Shown here: piece after piece, positions 23,376 to 34,791 of the stretch | Numbering within the stretch: the first letter of the stretch is position 1 | Layout of the letters: each line of letters begins with the position of its first letter | DNA from: Malus domestica | Taxonomy: Eukaryota; Streptophyta; Magnoliopsida; Rosales; Rosaceae | Assembly: GCF_042453785.1 (NCBI RefSeq) | Contig: NC_091671.1 | Coordinates: 30,967,001-31,031,000 of the forward strand | Length of the DNA stretch: 64,000 nt | Direction: 5' to 3' | The notes under the pieces: generated by a model | What the model saw: the letters and a program-made list of their open reading frames with translations, nothing else | What the model was told of the DNA's origin: nothing | Databases searched by the model: none | Position numbers and translations under genes: made by a program

Positions 23376-23916
23376 TGTCACGGGATGACTCTTTAAGCCT
23401 TCCGCCCGTGCGACACTTAGACTTGAATACCTCGACGAACAAGCTAAGTAAGCCTTCGAAGCCTCGCTTCCCCGGATCGAATCACAAAGAAAGCTAAGAT
23501 AACTTGGAGAATGCTAAGATCACTTAGAAGATGGGAGAAAGGAAGCTTTGTATTGAAAGTTAAGAGAACTTTACAATTGCTTGCAATTCTTGGATGGTTT
23601 GGCCAAATGGCCTTACCTCCTATTTATAGGCCTAAGTCACCTCCTCAATGGAGGGTTCTAGAATCCCCTACTTACATCCAAAAAATATCTAGCATAATTC
23701 TAGATACAACTTGCCTAATCTAGATTATTCTAGGTGAGGCTTAAATATGTACACTTGTGTGGAATGTTCCGGAATGCCCTAAATTATCTTGAATACTCCG
23801 CCACGTTCTTGATTTCTCCGGGACGTTCCAGAAGCTTCCATGAAGACATGGCTTCATGGGCTTAGATATATGATGTCTTGGGCATTTTCTTTGTTTTTAA
23901 CATGCGGCCCGTGACA
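23376..23916 (-). repeat. 5' LTR of the chromovirus
   Basis: 541 bases; it should contain the element's promoter. A TATTTATAGG motif (TATA-like) lies in the LTR near 23620, but in the element's minus orientation the start site is not clear. Confidence 0.95.
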
Positions 23917-24104
23917 CCAAGAACGTTAAATCAATTTGAAATTTTAATTCTTATGGAATTTAAAACAATCCTTAATTAGCCAAATTGTAAGAAAAATAAG
24001 TAGGAAAAATAATTAAAAAAAGATTAAAATGAGAGTGTAAGTGTATTCGCAAGCGGAAACAGAGTGATAGAATTTTGCTCATTTTAGAATTCTTTTTGTA
24101 GGAT

Positions 24105-24277
24105 CCACTGTTTTTTGGGGCTAGATGTAGCCCAATTTTATGCTACCCAATAAAGGAAATTATTAGCCCTAGTGGTGGATTTAGCCTCGTTTTTCAGCTC
24201 ATCAGGGATGAAATTTCTCGCTATGAATTGAAATATAGTAGCTTCATTGAGGATAAAACCCTCACTGGAGATGCTCT
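24105..24277. mobile_element. MITE-like fragment with GGAGATGCTC end
   Basis: Ends in CACTGGAGATGCTCT, the reverse complement of the GAGCATCTCCAGTG terminus seen at 7746. The interior contains GGGGCTAGATGTAGCCC, a small palindrome. The left boundary is unclear. It abuts the BAHD pseudogene directly. Confidence 0.35.
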
Positions 24278-25155
24278 AAAGACATCATTATCCGAAGCCC
24301 TCACTCGCTTCTACATCTTTGCCGGTGAATTCATGTACATTTCCTGTATGTTGAAGCCAGGGGGCTTTATTTGTTGAAGCCGAAGTCGATTGTCCCATAT
24401 CAGATCTTGGACCAGCCGGATATTAGGCTGCAAACTGCAAAATAAATTGCTTCCAAATGGAATATTCCACAATTGGTATCAGCAATTTCACGTAAGGACG
24501 CTGATGGATCCACACTCGGTAAATTCATTCGTCGCTGGGCTGCTATTGCCCTTGGCTCCATGGTCGTCACTGTCGACATAGGTGCTACAGCGTCACGTTT
24601 CCCACCTCTTGATTTCCTCAACTCACCGGTTGATCGAGCTCCAATAAATTTTGTCTTTGTTAATGTTGTAAAATGGAGATTAGTGTTTGATAGCTCCAAA
24701 GATTGCTTCTCTCAAGTTTCTAGGCTGCCAGTACCGCGGTGCCAAATCCTACCAGAGCTGAAGTTGTGTCAGCGCTCGGTTGGAAATGCAAAATGCAAGC
24801 ATCGAGATCAAACAAGGGTTCCGAAAGGCCATCCGCGTGGAATCAAGCTATAAACCTGCGGAGAATATTGCTTCCGCCCATGGGAGACAACGTTTTGGGA
24901 AATCTTACTTCCTTCTTTATAGCAAGGAATGAAGAAGGTGAAGTTGTACATCTTGAAAGCTTGGTTGCTAAACTGAGAGAGGGCTTTGAAAAGTTCAAGT
25001 TAAGGTGAGCTAATGGAATTACAGCGGAGAAGTATTTCAACTATTTAGAGAGTATGGCGAGCAAGTTGGAAAGGATGACAAGGACAACTATTGTTCCTCC
25101 AGTACCTGCAATTTCCCTTTCTACTCCACCTGTTGGAGAACAATTCAGAAAGAAA
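24276..25155 (+). pseudogene. BAHD acyltransferase (vinorine synthase-like), decayed
   Basis: Scattered frames on the plus strand match a BAHD acyltransferase: LKTSLSEALTRFYIFAG at the N-terminal end, a relic of the catalytic region SRKDADGSTLGKFIRRWAA (the HxxxD His has become Arg), ATASRFPPLDFLNSP, RLVFDSSK, then SALGWKCKMQASRSNKGSERP and LVAKLREGFEKFKLR. They lie in different frames, the LR piece ends in TGA at about 25007, and the DFGWG motif is absent. The usual family length is about 450 residues; here the N-terminus and both functional motifs are lost or damaged. These enzymes use acyl-CoA to acylate alcohols and amines in secondary metabolism, but this copy cannot work. Confidence 0.82.
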
Positions 25156-25522
25156 AAAAAAAAACATTAATTTTAATATTTTATTTAATCAAAATATACT
25201 TGCTATGCAAAACGAAAATTACACAATAATACATAAATAAATACAATAGTACTAACGTGAGTACAAGAAATGGTGGAAGGTCACGATAAGGTTTATAGGA
25301 TAATTAGCGGATGAAAAACTTTATCGCTTCTATTGTGGTGGTCTATTTGTTGCTTCCGTCAAAACTTTATTAAACTTTCTATTAGTGTGAAGTGTGGCAC
25401 AAGAATAGATTCTCCCAACCAACTCATATCACACCACGTGAATTAACCCTAAAAAGCAAATTTTTTTTTCAAAAATTTAAAACTACTTGTAGAACTAATA
25501 ATTAAAAAAATAAAAAATTATA

Positions 25523-25880
25523 AGAGCATCTTCAATGGAGATGACAAATGTTAATTTGATGGCTGATGTAGCAATGTCAAATTTTTGCTTTCTCCAACTC
25601 ACATGTTTTTTTGTTATAAATGAAATTTGTATGACCCATTTTTAGTCTAAATGTTTTTTCAAGATTTATAATTGGTGCATTAATATGACTCACACAATAA
25701 AATATTTAAAGAATTGACATATCTGCTGGAATTTTAATATGTCAAATTTGACAGCAAAGGGCTCATATGTCAATCCATGTAAGATTGACATATATGTTGA
25801 AGCTTTTTTCTATTTTCAAATTTAATTACATAACATTCCACTTAAGATTTGACATATTATTTAGAAATGGTCTAACTCGT
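25523..25880. mobile_element. Possible MITE with GAGCATCTTCAATGGAG end
   Basis: Begins AAGAGCATCTTCAATGGAG, a common plant MITE terminus. It is AT-rich with several TTTGACA/TGTCAAA motifs in both orientations. The right end, near TAGAAATGGTCT, matches the left only weakly. Confidence 0.35.
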
Positions 25881-27346
25881 AAAAAAAGTTTTTGAGTAAT
25901 CACTCAGATTAAGACAATGAAGTCTTTCCCTTTTCAATTAAATGGTGTCACCGTCATTAATACTTTAAAATTTTATTATGTACTCATCGTAAAATATGAA
26001 ATATAGAGTGCAGAATGGGTTTCGATGATAGCAACCTATTAGTTTTTGTTTTAATTTTGTTAGTTTTTGTTTTAGTTTAATTGTTTTTTTTTTTTTGGTT
26101 AGAAAAATAGTTTGCGGTGTAAATTCATAAATGATTTACGATAAAAATAAAACCTAAGAAAAAAGAGAGTAAACATAACTATTCACCATTGAAAGAATTA
26201 AAAATTAAGAAAAAGGCCGTATTCATACCAATTATTTGTGTGGGATCTACTGGTTTGGATTTGCGTTGACTGTCTGGCTCGTTCAAATAAGAACGGAAAA
26301 ATGCGTTGAAGTGGGATTCAGTACCTTTTTTAAAGGTTGAGTTATGATCCATGTGTTCAACATAACTTCATAAAACTCTTTGATTTCTCGCTTTCAGAAG
26401 GTTCTTTCACATGGGTATAACCGATAACCTCAATTGATTGATTCTTCGCTGGGTCCGGATTCACTGTCAGCTCAATTTCCACTTGCTTAATTCTGGGTAA
26501 GTTTTTAACCTAATTGCTATTAATTTCTTATCATCTGATTATCTGATAATTGTTTTCACTTTGGGTACTTGATTGTGGATCTTAATGTTTGATCATTACT
26601 CAATGCCTTTTGGATTAGTTTGTGAGATTTGACTGTTTATGCTTAATCTTTGCATTAAGTTGAATTAATGGGGGTTTTGATGGATCTTAATATCACGTTG
26701 TTGATGCTAATTAAGGACTTACTTGATCTTTTAGGATGTGTTGGATTTCTTGATTGCAATTGGAGCAAATAAATGAAATTGAGGGAAGTGAGATTTACTG
26801 CATAATCTGTAATTTGGGTTTTGTGACTTAAAAAATTGCAATTTCGAAGATCTTCAGATTTTGCCAAAACTTGGTTGATTTCCTTCTGTATGAGATCAAC
26901 TAACGGCGAGATTTTAACTACTTTTCGGGTTGGAATTACTCGAAAATGCATAGGTAGTGATCTCACTCGTACCACTCAATACCCTGCCTTATCCACTCAT
27001 GCTTCTGAAAATGAGGTTTATGTACCCTGCCTTATCCACTTATGCTACTGAAATTGAGGTTTATGTATTGTCATTTTGCAGTTGAATGAGTTTCTAAAAT
27101 ATCACAGATTTCGACTTCTAAAAATTGACCGTAAATTTGTTGGGAAACTCTACTTGCAATCTAATTTAGAGCTACATTACTGTTCAAATACACCATTCAT
27201 ATCCAGAACCGCATTGGCTGATGCTGTTGCAGGAACGGCTCTTGAACTGAGTTGGTTGTAACGTCTCCCTCTACAAGAATCTGTTCGCTGAGAAATTCCC
27301 TGTCACAAGGTGTCTGCTCAAACCTTTGATTAAGACGAGAAGAAAC
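25881..27346. other. Promoter and leader region upstream of the 27347 gene
   Basis: The part up to about 26300 is AT-rich without features. From 26300 on it looks like transcribed leader: a donor-like GGGTAAGTTT at about 26495 and an acceptor TTTTGCAG at 27075-27082 suggest one or more non-coding 5' exons and an intron. A 38-base direct repeat (ATGTACCCTGCCTTATCCAC type) lies at about 26985-27060. Confidence 0.35.
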
Positions 27347-27847
27347 ATGGTTCAGACGCTGGAAGCTATAAAGGGTGGTGGAGGCTCCATCAGGATCGGG
27401 ACCACTGGGACAGTCAGTTCCCTAATGACAAGAGAATTAGAGTCCAGCAAAGTTGCATCTCCGACGCCTGCATCTTCCAGAAATAAACATCAAACAGCTT
27501 CTGTTTCTGTTCTCTGTGGTGCTACTACTCCAAAAAGGCTACAACCAAGAAAGTCATGCGATGAAGCTAGCAGCAGTGGAAGCAGCAATGACATTAATGC
27601 GAGACACCCTGAAGTTTCCCAGAAAACAAAAACTCATACTAAAAATACTAGTCAAATCCCGATGCTGAGCTCTGATCATCCTGGTCTGGATAAAACTCCT
27701 AGTAGGCAGAAAACTAGTAAAAAAGGAACTAACATTGTTGAAGTTGTGGACATAAAATGTGGGAGCTCGGATAGAGCATGGGCTGGCCCTATAACAAACC
27801 GACTGAAGAAGCTGGGTTTCTCAAAGCTATCTGAGAGCATTGTCTAA
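27347..27847 (+). CDS. Plant protein of unknown function, GTTGTV-SLMTREL type
   Basis: A 166-residue frame starting at the ATG in MVQTLEAIKGGGGSIRIG. It is basic and rich in Ser, Thr and Lys with no membrane segment or signal peptide, and it ends KKLGFSKLSESIV. The motif GTTGTVSSLMTRELE near residues 20-34 resembles GTRGTVGSLIMREIE in the minus-strand frame immediately downstream. I recall small plant-specific unannotated proteins with this N-terminus but cannot name a function. An upstream TTG-initiated extension of seven codons was rejected in favour of the ATG. The stop codon overlaps the stop of the opposing gene by three bases. Confidence 0.6.
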   Translation: MVQTLEAIKGGGGSIRIGTTGTVSSLMTRELESSKVASPTPASSRNKHQTASVSVLCGATTPKRLQPRKSCDEASSSGSSNDINARHPEVSQKTKTHTKNTSQIPMLSSDHPGLDKTPSRQKTSKKGTNIVEVVDIKCGSSDRAWAGPITNRLKKLGFSKLSESIV

Positions 27848-28314
27848 CCTGGCAATTTCTTCCCATCGGATCTTAGATTCCTGTAACTATATGCAGAAAT
27901 ACCAGTTGGTCGATTGTTCTCTGAGACTTCCACCATAGAACATATGCTTGGTAGGAGCCCGTTGCATCTCTTTTTCTTCTTTTGTGTTTTTATAACTGAT
28001 TCAAAAGTCCGGCCCAAATGACTAGTAGAGGAAGCCATGTCTTTGAGTTGGGGATGAGCCTTTTTCAAGCTACATCGGTTGCTTAGTTTGAGTTGGCTGA
28101 AGTGCTCGATTTCTCTCATTATGAGGGATCCAACGGTGCCTCTGGTGCCTATTTCTGCAGGAGCACATGCCGCCATCTTTGCAGCGTCTCTGGTGGCAAC
28201 AGTGCCGGATTTAGACATGTTCGGTTCTGTTGGAGTTGAAGGGGTGGCTTGCAGATGACGAGAGGTGGCTTTGGATTCTGTACTGGTGAGGAAATTGCTT
28301 TGCTTTTGGAACAT
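27844..28314 (-). CDS. Plant protein of unknown function, related to its convergent neighbour
   Basis: A 156-residue frame from ATG at 28314. The N-terminal 60 residues are Ser/Thr-rich; then AAKMAACAPAEIGTRGTVGSLIMREIE, a Lys-rich patch (KTQKKKKRCNG), and a conserved-looking tail SICSMVEVSENNRP. The shared GTxGTVxSL[IM]xRE[IL]E motif with the plus-strand neighbour is too specific for chance and argues that both frames are read as protein. CAG directly before the ATG could be a splice acceptor, so an upstream exon is possible. No function can be assigned. Confidence 0.55.
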   Translation of the reverse strand: MFQKQSNFLTSTESKATSRHLQATPSTPTEPNMSKSGTVATRDAAKMAACAPAEIGTRGTVGSLIMREIEHFSQLKLSNRCSLKKAHPQLKDMASSTSHLGRTFESVIKTQKKKKRCNGLLPSICSMVEVSENNRPTGISAYSYRNLRSDGKKLPG

Positions 28315-30830
28315 CTGGTGTTTTGCCTTTGGTATTTAACAAGGATTCTTTACCTTATGTCCTTTATCTAAAGTGAACAGCATTTGTTGGTTGGTTGGTG
28401 ATATGGTCACCTCATTCATGTGCTTGCAGATAAAAAATTAGATTCATTTACTTGTGCCCTCTCTTTTCTAACCATTTGGATTATGTCATGGATTTATTAT
28501 GACCGGCTGATCCTGTGGACGATGTTGGTTACTCGATTTTCTCCTTAAGCAAGTTGTGAAATTCCCACATGACCGGTCTAGCAGCATGCAGTCTCCGCCT
28601 TGCAGGAGGCTCTGAGTTCAAATCTCACGGACAATAGTTGCCGATTGAAAAAAAGTAAGTAGTTGATTTCTTTTCATGTCTTGAATGGCAAGGGAAAATA
28701 AAAGGATGGTGTTAGTTTTGGTGAAGCAACTTGAGTGCTTGGTAGATGTGGCATGTGGGGGATGCCGGTGAAGTCCCGCTTTTTCTTTTTCTATTTACAT
28801 CACATTTGAAGAGGTCATGGGAAAGGCGTGATAGAATTTCTCAACACACACCATGTGAATTTTCCCTTTCTCCTAATTTGAGAAGGGGGATTCATTCTCT
28901 CCATTTCTTTTTAAATCTGATTGGTCAGAATAAATGAAAATAAATTAGTATCAGAATATGGTTTGGTTTCTGGTATGTAGAGAACATATAATTAAGGGGG
29001 GCAGGTGGAGAAATTGAAGTTTTGAAATTGAAGAGAAAGGCTGGAAGGCAAGACTTTCAGCCATTTTTCTGCAGAAGAGTTAAGAATCTGTCATGAGCAG
29101 AGGGGTATGGGTCACTATGAGTTGGCTGCGACAATTTCTGTTTCTGTTTCTTTCTTTTTCTTCGTTTTCAGTTTTCGGTTTTGAGTCTTTTTCACACGAA
29201 TTATTTTCACATTTCTTCTACCATCGTTGCTCTCACATACTATTCCTCTATCTACAGCAAAAACATGAAACTGAAAAAGAAATAGTTATTAGAACGATTC
29301 ATCTTTTTATAACTTATAAATCTTATACATAAACTATAAACAAATTATATCACTTTATTGGTTATTAAAACGATTCAGATTATTTATTTGTTACACAAAA
29401 AGAAAAACAAAAAACTTTTAGAACTCTTGGTAGAAAGAGATTTCGCTAACGAAAAAGCTTTCAATGGTACCCTATATCCCTTCCATTTCCATATATTTTT
29501 ACAAATACGTTTTTTTTTTAAATAGAGGTGCGTTTTTTTTTTTGGAACTGCCATTAAAAAGTTATAATAGGATTTTTGGTTGGATGTGAAAGACATCTGT
29601 TGTTCAAAATCAATTGTTCCTTACTATTCTCTATCTATTTTTTCTCTAAATTAGACTCCAAAAGAGAAGAGGAGGGAAGGGGGCGGGGGTGTTAAAAATC
29701 ACATAAAATATTAATAAGAACAATAAGGTTCACTATGCCAAATAGATTGAAGTTGATAAAATAAAATAAAAAATCAGTCAATTAAATCTTTTTAATGATT
29801 TCTTATGAGTTCTTGGTACTCTAAGAAGTGTGAAATTGTTGTATTTATCCTATCACGTTACTTGAAGATAGAGATTCAAAATGACTTGTTTATTTGTGCT
29901 TATTTATTCATGTTATGTTAGTTATAATTTAAAAAAAAAATTATAAATAATGGGGTTAAATTGATTGAATTCTTGTTAAGACTTCGTCATACATTAGCCA
30001 TTCTTCATATAGAAGAAAAAAGTATAAATTATTATGTACCGACCGAACCGATGATTATTCACGATTCCATAATTGAATCAATTACATACTGCAATTCATG
30101 TTAGGAATCCCTTTGAATGTGGAGTGGTTGAGGAACACGTCAAATAACCTTATTTGAGGGACGGAAAATGAAAACACACTCATGTGAGGGCGACGTCAGC
30201 CACAATATAAAATTAATAAAAAATTTAAAAAATTAATAAATAATGTAAAAAATTAATAAAAAAATGTAAAACCCAGCAGGCTTCGAACTCAACGACTCTC
30301 GTCGGAGTTCGTCGTCGAGGCTGATGATACACCCACAGACAAATGGGAGAGATCCAGTCCCTCCTCTGTCGCAGCTGCCGCCACACCCCACACCTCCTTC
30401 GCTCCCACGCACTCGCGATCCCCCTTATTCCACTCGCGCGCCCAGATCGCACGATTTGGGATTTGTTTTTGGGGGGAAAGAGGAGAGAGAAAAAGAGATA
30501 GAGAGTTTGGTTAGGGAGCGAGGAAGATCGAGACCGTTGATGGAGGCTGAGCTGGGTAGGATGGTGAAGATGGAGGAAGAGAGGCGGCAGTGGGGTGGTG
30601 AAGGAAGGTTTGGGTGCGTTGGGGCGGAGGGAGTGGACATGGGTTGATGGGAAGTTTCTGCCGGGGGGAGGGATTTGGGTGTGGGTGGTTTTTTTTGGTA
30701 TTTTGTTTTTCTAATATTTAATTAATTAATTTTTTAATAGAAAGTGGTACAACGAGACTGACACACCTCGATCTGAAATGTCCATTAGGATTCCGAATCG
30801 AGCTGTGCTGGCCGACACCTGGAAGGTGAT
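28315..30830. other. Intergenic region without supported genes
   Basis: AT-rich with low-complexity runs (for example 29500-29545 and 30205-30265). A GC-richer patch at 30300-30680 has short overlapping frames on both strands but none matches a family. Its flanks carry AATTAATAAAAAATTTAAAA-like repeats at 30208 and ATTAATTAATTTTTTAATAG at 30720, perhaps element ends. Confidence 0.4.
28556..28652 (+). mobile_element. SINE-like tRNA-derived fragment
   Basis: Contains a good pol III B-box analogue (GAGTTCAAATCTCAC at about 28612) and, 40 bases upstream, a loose A-box-like CCGGTCTAGCAGCATG. No tRNA fold of normal length fits, which points to a SINE remnant rather than a tRNA. Confidence 0.35.
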
Positions 30831-33130
30831 GATGCCATAAAGTATAGTGATGAGAAAAATATGAATAAATTTACACCTAAAGTACCTAAAGACAGGAGTG
30901 CACTATGAGTGGGAATGAACCCATTTCACACGCGACGTCAGATCATAAGTAAAGTACGGTAGTGTGGGTAAGAATCATACCTTTAGAGGTAGCCACATAT
31001 ACTGAGATTTGCCAAGAATCCTTGTTGATACGAACTTTCAGCAGCTAAAACCTAGAGGGGCACAAAAATAAGGGTGAGTGGGCCTGAAAATAAAGTTTTT
31101 AATAAACACCCGTATAATTTCTCAAAAAATAATAATACATACGTATATATAAATCATGCTCGAGAGTAGTGAAAACCGAGTATATACCATGTCAAGTACC
31201 TCAACAATAAAATAAGTAAGCCATGTGAAATAAATCAATGTAAAATGATATGCTAGCCAGAGTCACCTAACGTGATCTGTACGGCTGAACCTATAGCTCA
31301 TTAACCAATTCCTGCACATGAGTCGAAACCACCTAATGTGGTATGTACGACAAACTGAGTGTAAAAAAATACGCGTTACAATCACGTGAAGGTTGTGCGA
31401 AGTATCGCAAGTCACCTACGAGTCGGAACCACCTAATGTGGTCTGTATAACAGGCTGGCACCTGCCTTGGAGTCAAGGTGAGCGTACAGTGTGGGAGGTG
31501 AACGATCACGTGAAGGCTGACCTTGGCCTCGGGCGGAGCATTAACACCGGGGTGCAGGATAATGAGCACTAAATGCATCTAAACATAACCATACTGAGTG
31601 TGATCACTATCATCAATATGTACTCACCTGAAGCTTACCTGGGTGTCGGCAGCATCATGAAATAATATGCATATCTATACTAATGCATATACTAAAATGT
31701 AATGCAATTGACATAGTATTTAAAAATGCAAATCCATTTAAAACAATTTTTGGGAAAATAGAAAACATATATACATATATATAGAAAACCAAAAGCCCAC
31801 TCATTGGAGTTTGCGCTACAACTCCCTAGCACAAACATCAAGGCATGACGAACGATCAGCGCCTAAAACAATTATCAAATCATGCCTTAGAATTCTTATC
31901 AATAGAACATATAACTTACATATCCTATCGGGAAGATCCGTGGGTCGGATTCCTGATCCGTAAGTTTCTAATATCCTTAAATATTATGTACTATAATATA
32001 TCAAAGTTTAGTGACGATCCAACGGTTGGATCATTGATTGCTATAATAATCAAGCGAACCTTAATGGAACTACATCAAACGATGGAAATTCGTCAATCGG
32101 ATTTCACCAATAGAATCAGGGTATTCAATTTTAGCCTAGGAAGGTTAGGGGACGTCTCGGCCCACGCGCTCCTGCAGGCGTCGCCGCAGGTGGCGGTTGG
32201 CATCCCGGACTCGCCGGAAAAATCAACTATTTCTAAAAATTTACCAAATGCTACATAAAAGTAGATCTCAGTAAGGGGAACAATTTTCATACCTGTGGCC
32301 AAGTCTAATTTGGGCAGAAAACACCTGAAATCCACTTCGATCTGCCGGAAACCCTTGAAATGGGTGTTCTTGATTCAACTCCAAACAAGCTCCGACGCCT
32401 CCAATGTTGATTGAGCTTTGTTTATGGGTTCATGGAGAGTCTACTTTGTGGTGTTAATTGAATGAAAACGTTTCAGGTTTAGTGGATCTCGGCCAAGGGT
32501 CCTCACGACACCCATGGTTCCCCTCGGGATGTTTTCCCCAAAATACAACCAAATTCATTATAATTTTAGGTGGAAAAAGGAAGAGGAGGGTAATGGAATG
32601 TTTTCCAGGTGATGGATGGCAGCGATTCGTCGGAAAAATCGCCTGAAAAAGTGTCATAAGGTGTGGAGGAGCCGAGTTGGGTACGGGTCAAGAGGAACCT
32701 GGCCGGTTCCTCTCCTTCTCCCCTTCTCTCCTTTCTCTCCTCACCCATTGGTCACCCTCTTCTAAATAGGCATCCTGCCCCTCATTTCTCTCCTTTATCT
32801 TTCATCTCTACCGCCCATCTTTTCTTCCTTTTAATCTGGGCCACCCACATGGCTTTCCATATTTTGCTCCAAAAATCTGGAGCTTTCTTGATATTAATTA
32901 ATTTACTAAAATGCTCCCAACTTTAAACATTAATAACTCATTCGTTATAACTCTAAATTGCGTTCTGTTTGCACCTACACGTCCGTATCGTCGATTACTA
33001 CGAGGATACGCTAAGAAAACGAACCTTATGTGACATGACAAGATGGTCAACGTCTTTGCCTCGAAGGGCATTTCCATAAATTCACATTTAAAAATTATTA
33101 AGACTACAATTTTTGGGGACGGGTCGTTAG
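30831..33130. repeat. Low-coding repeat-like block, possibly a LARD-type element
   Basis: About 2.3 kb with no long frames. A phrase of the form CCACCTAATGTGGTCTGTA recurs at about 31264, 31330 and 31430. Parts such as the GC-rich 32150-32220 segment and the ending GGGGACGGGTCGTTAG (33115-33130) look like internal and terminal parts of a large non-autonomous retroelement, but no LTR pair, primer site or target duplication could be matched. Confidence 0.35.
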
Positions 33131-33219
33131 AAAGACTGATTAAAAATCCTATCCGAAATTACAAATAAAATTATTTTGTATTATTTAAAAAAAAACTAAT
33201 ATTTTATTATCTATTGCCA

Positions 33220-33312
33220 GGGCTATTCAGTGTAGAGTGGAGATGCAAAAGGCAGTTACTGTTCATTAAGGGCAGTTACTGTTCACTGGGTGGATTAAAC
33301 AATGAATAGCCC
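33220..33312. mobile_element. Small MITE, about 93 bp
   Basis: Inverted ends GGGCTATTCA and TGAATAGCCC. Inside, GGCAGTTACTGTTCA is directly repeated at about 33252 and 33272. Confidence 0.5.
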
Positions 33313-33350
33313 GGGGGGGGGGAGGCTTAGCAACGGTGGAACTGCTTTTA

Positions 33351-34570
33351 GAGCATGTCCACTGGTGCTCCAAATGCCAGGGCAATTAGGTTAAATTGCT
33401 TTTGCCCCCAAAAAATATTGGTCCACATGCCCAAAATTTGGTAGGCAACTTGTGGGCTCTAGGAAGCCCCGTCAGATTGCCCGCCTAAGAATTTTCGGGC
33501 CTTGAGCTCGCTGGTAGTGGCAACATTAACATGGTGGCAAAGTGAGGTCCCTCTATGTGTGCAACCCAGAGCCAAATGACTCATTTTTCCGAACGTTTCA
33601 GCCGTTAGATTTCCAATGATCCATTGATCTGGACTGTTAGATTTCCAACAGTTCGTTGATCTGGATGGATTTTCAAAAGTAAAAAAATCTGAAAAATCTC
33701 ATATTGTGCCATGTGGCACAATCTGGCGAATTTTATTTCAAAAATTTTTGGAAATCAACAGCCAAGATTTATTCAATAGTAACAAATTCAATAAATTACT
33801 GAAAAAATTCTATAAATGCCCAACCATCTTCTTCATTCCCCACACCACAACTAAATATTTAGAGAACTTTAACGAAAAACTTCTAGTACTATTCACTTTA
33901 ACGAAAAACCACAATTTTACACTAAAAAGTCAATCCTGGTACTATTCACTTTACCCTTTATTTTGTCATTTTCATTAAAAATCAAAGTTTTCAAGCCATT
34001 TTCATTAGTTTTCCTTAATATTTATTCTTACTACAATCTCCTATATTTGTTTTCTACTATCCAAATTCCTTTGTTACCACAAACAATGAGTGAGATCAAG
34101 CAAATGCGAGAAAGGGAGTTAAATAGGGAAGAAAGGCACGAAAACAAGGATCAGGACGTCATGTCTCGACGCCAAATTGAAAATGCTTTTTGAGAAATGA
34201 AAAAAATCGCATCATGAGACAAAGGTTTTTCGCCAAAGAAGAGGAAGTTCCAGACACTTTAAGGGGACCAAGCCACACTGAATTTTATCGCCTAGGTTTA
34301 ACTAATAATGCTTGTTGTAATGTTATGTTTTTGCCTTGTATTTGAAATCATTTATTGGAATCAAACAATCGTTTTATTTTAAAAAGAAAACTTAGAAAGT
34401 TCACATTTTATTTTTTTTAAAATATAAAAATTGTGAATAGTGATCACTCTTGCTCTTGTCATTCCCATCCCAATCAGGTGAAGTTGCACAAATTCAACTA
34501 CAAAGTAAACAGTAAGGACAATCCCAGTCTTTCTCTTGTTTTTACTCTTCTAAAACGAGTGGACTTGCTC
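33351..34570 (+). mobile_element. PIF/Harbinger-like element with TTA target duplication
   Basis: Ends GAGCATGTCCACTG and, read inward from the right, GAGCAAGTCCACTC (12 of 14 match). They are flanked by TTA on both sides (33348-33350 and 34571-34573), the 3-bp TWA duplication typical of PIF/Harbinger. At 34087-34190 a frame MSEIKQMRERELNREER resembles the C-terminal coiled-coil part of the MYB-like first protein of these elements, then breaks with stops. No DDE transposase is present. A copy of the five-member MITE family is nested at 33862-34016. Confidence 0.65.
33862..34016. mobile_element. MITE family 1, copy A
   Basis: About 155 bases. It starts GAGAACTTTAACGAAAAAC and ends TTTTCATTAGTTTTCCTTA, with the shared core ACACTAAAAAGTCAATC. 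Nested in the Harbinger-like element. Confidence 0.8.
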
Positions 34571-34791
34571 TTAAAATGTTTAGTACGAGGTTGCAATGTA
34601 ATTTGGTTAGGGCCTCAAAAGTCAACAAATTTAGGACAGATTGGCTATTAGTAATGCAAACGAACGGACCCGATCGTTTTTCCACGGTAACCGCGAAAGA
34701 TGAAGGCGCATGTATAATTCCCCACTTGAAGACATGAGTGGATAGAAGGGAGTGAAGTGACCCAACTGAGAACATCCAGAGAAACACAGAA

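Larger units (their letters stand above)
18112..23916 (-). mobile_element. Full-length Ty3 chromovirus LTR retrotransposon
   Basis: Two 541-base LTRs (18112-18652 and 23376-23916) start TGTCACGGG and end CCCGTGACA. They differ at about three positions by eye, so insertion is recent. Immediately inside the right LTR the minus strand reads TGGTATCAGAGCC (23373-23361), the initiator-tRNA-Met primer site; inside the left LTR the minus strand reads AAGTGGGGGAGGA, a polypurine tract (18665-18653). The flanks CCCAG and CCAAG may be a 5-bp target duplication with one change. The element is 5805 bases with one complete Gag-Pol frame, so it has all parts for autonomous movement. Confidence 0.95.

Noticed and set aside
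28556-28652. Possible tRNA gene
   Set aside because: A B box is present but arms of the right length and an A box at the right distance are missing; a SINE relic fits better.
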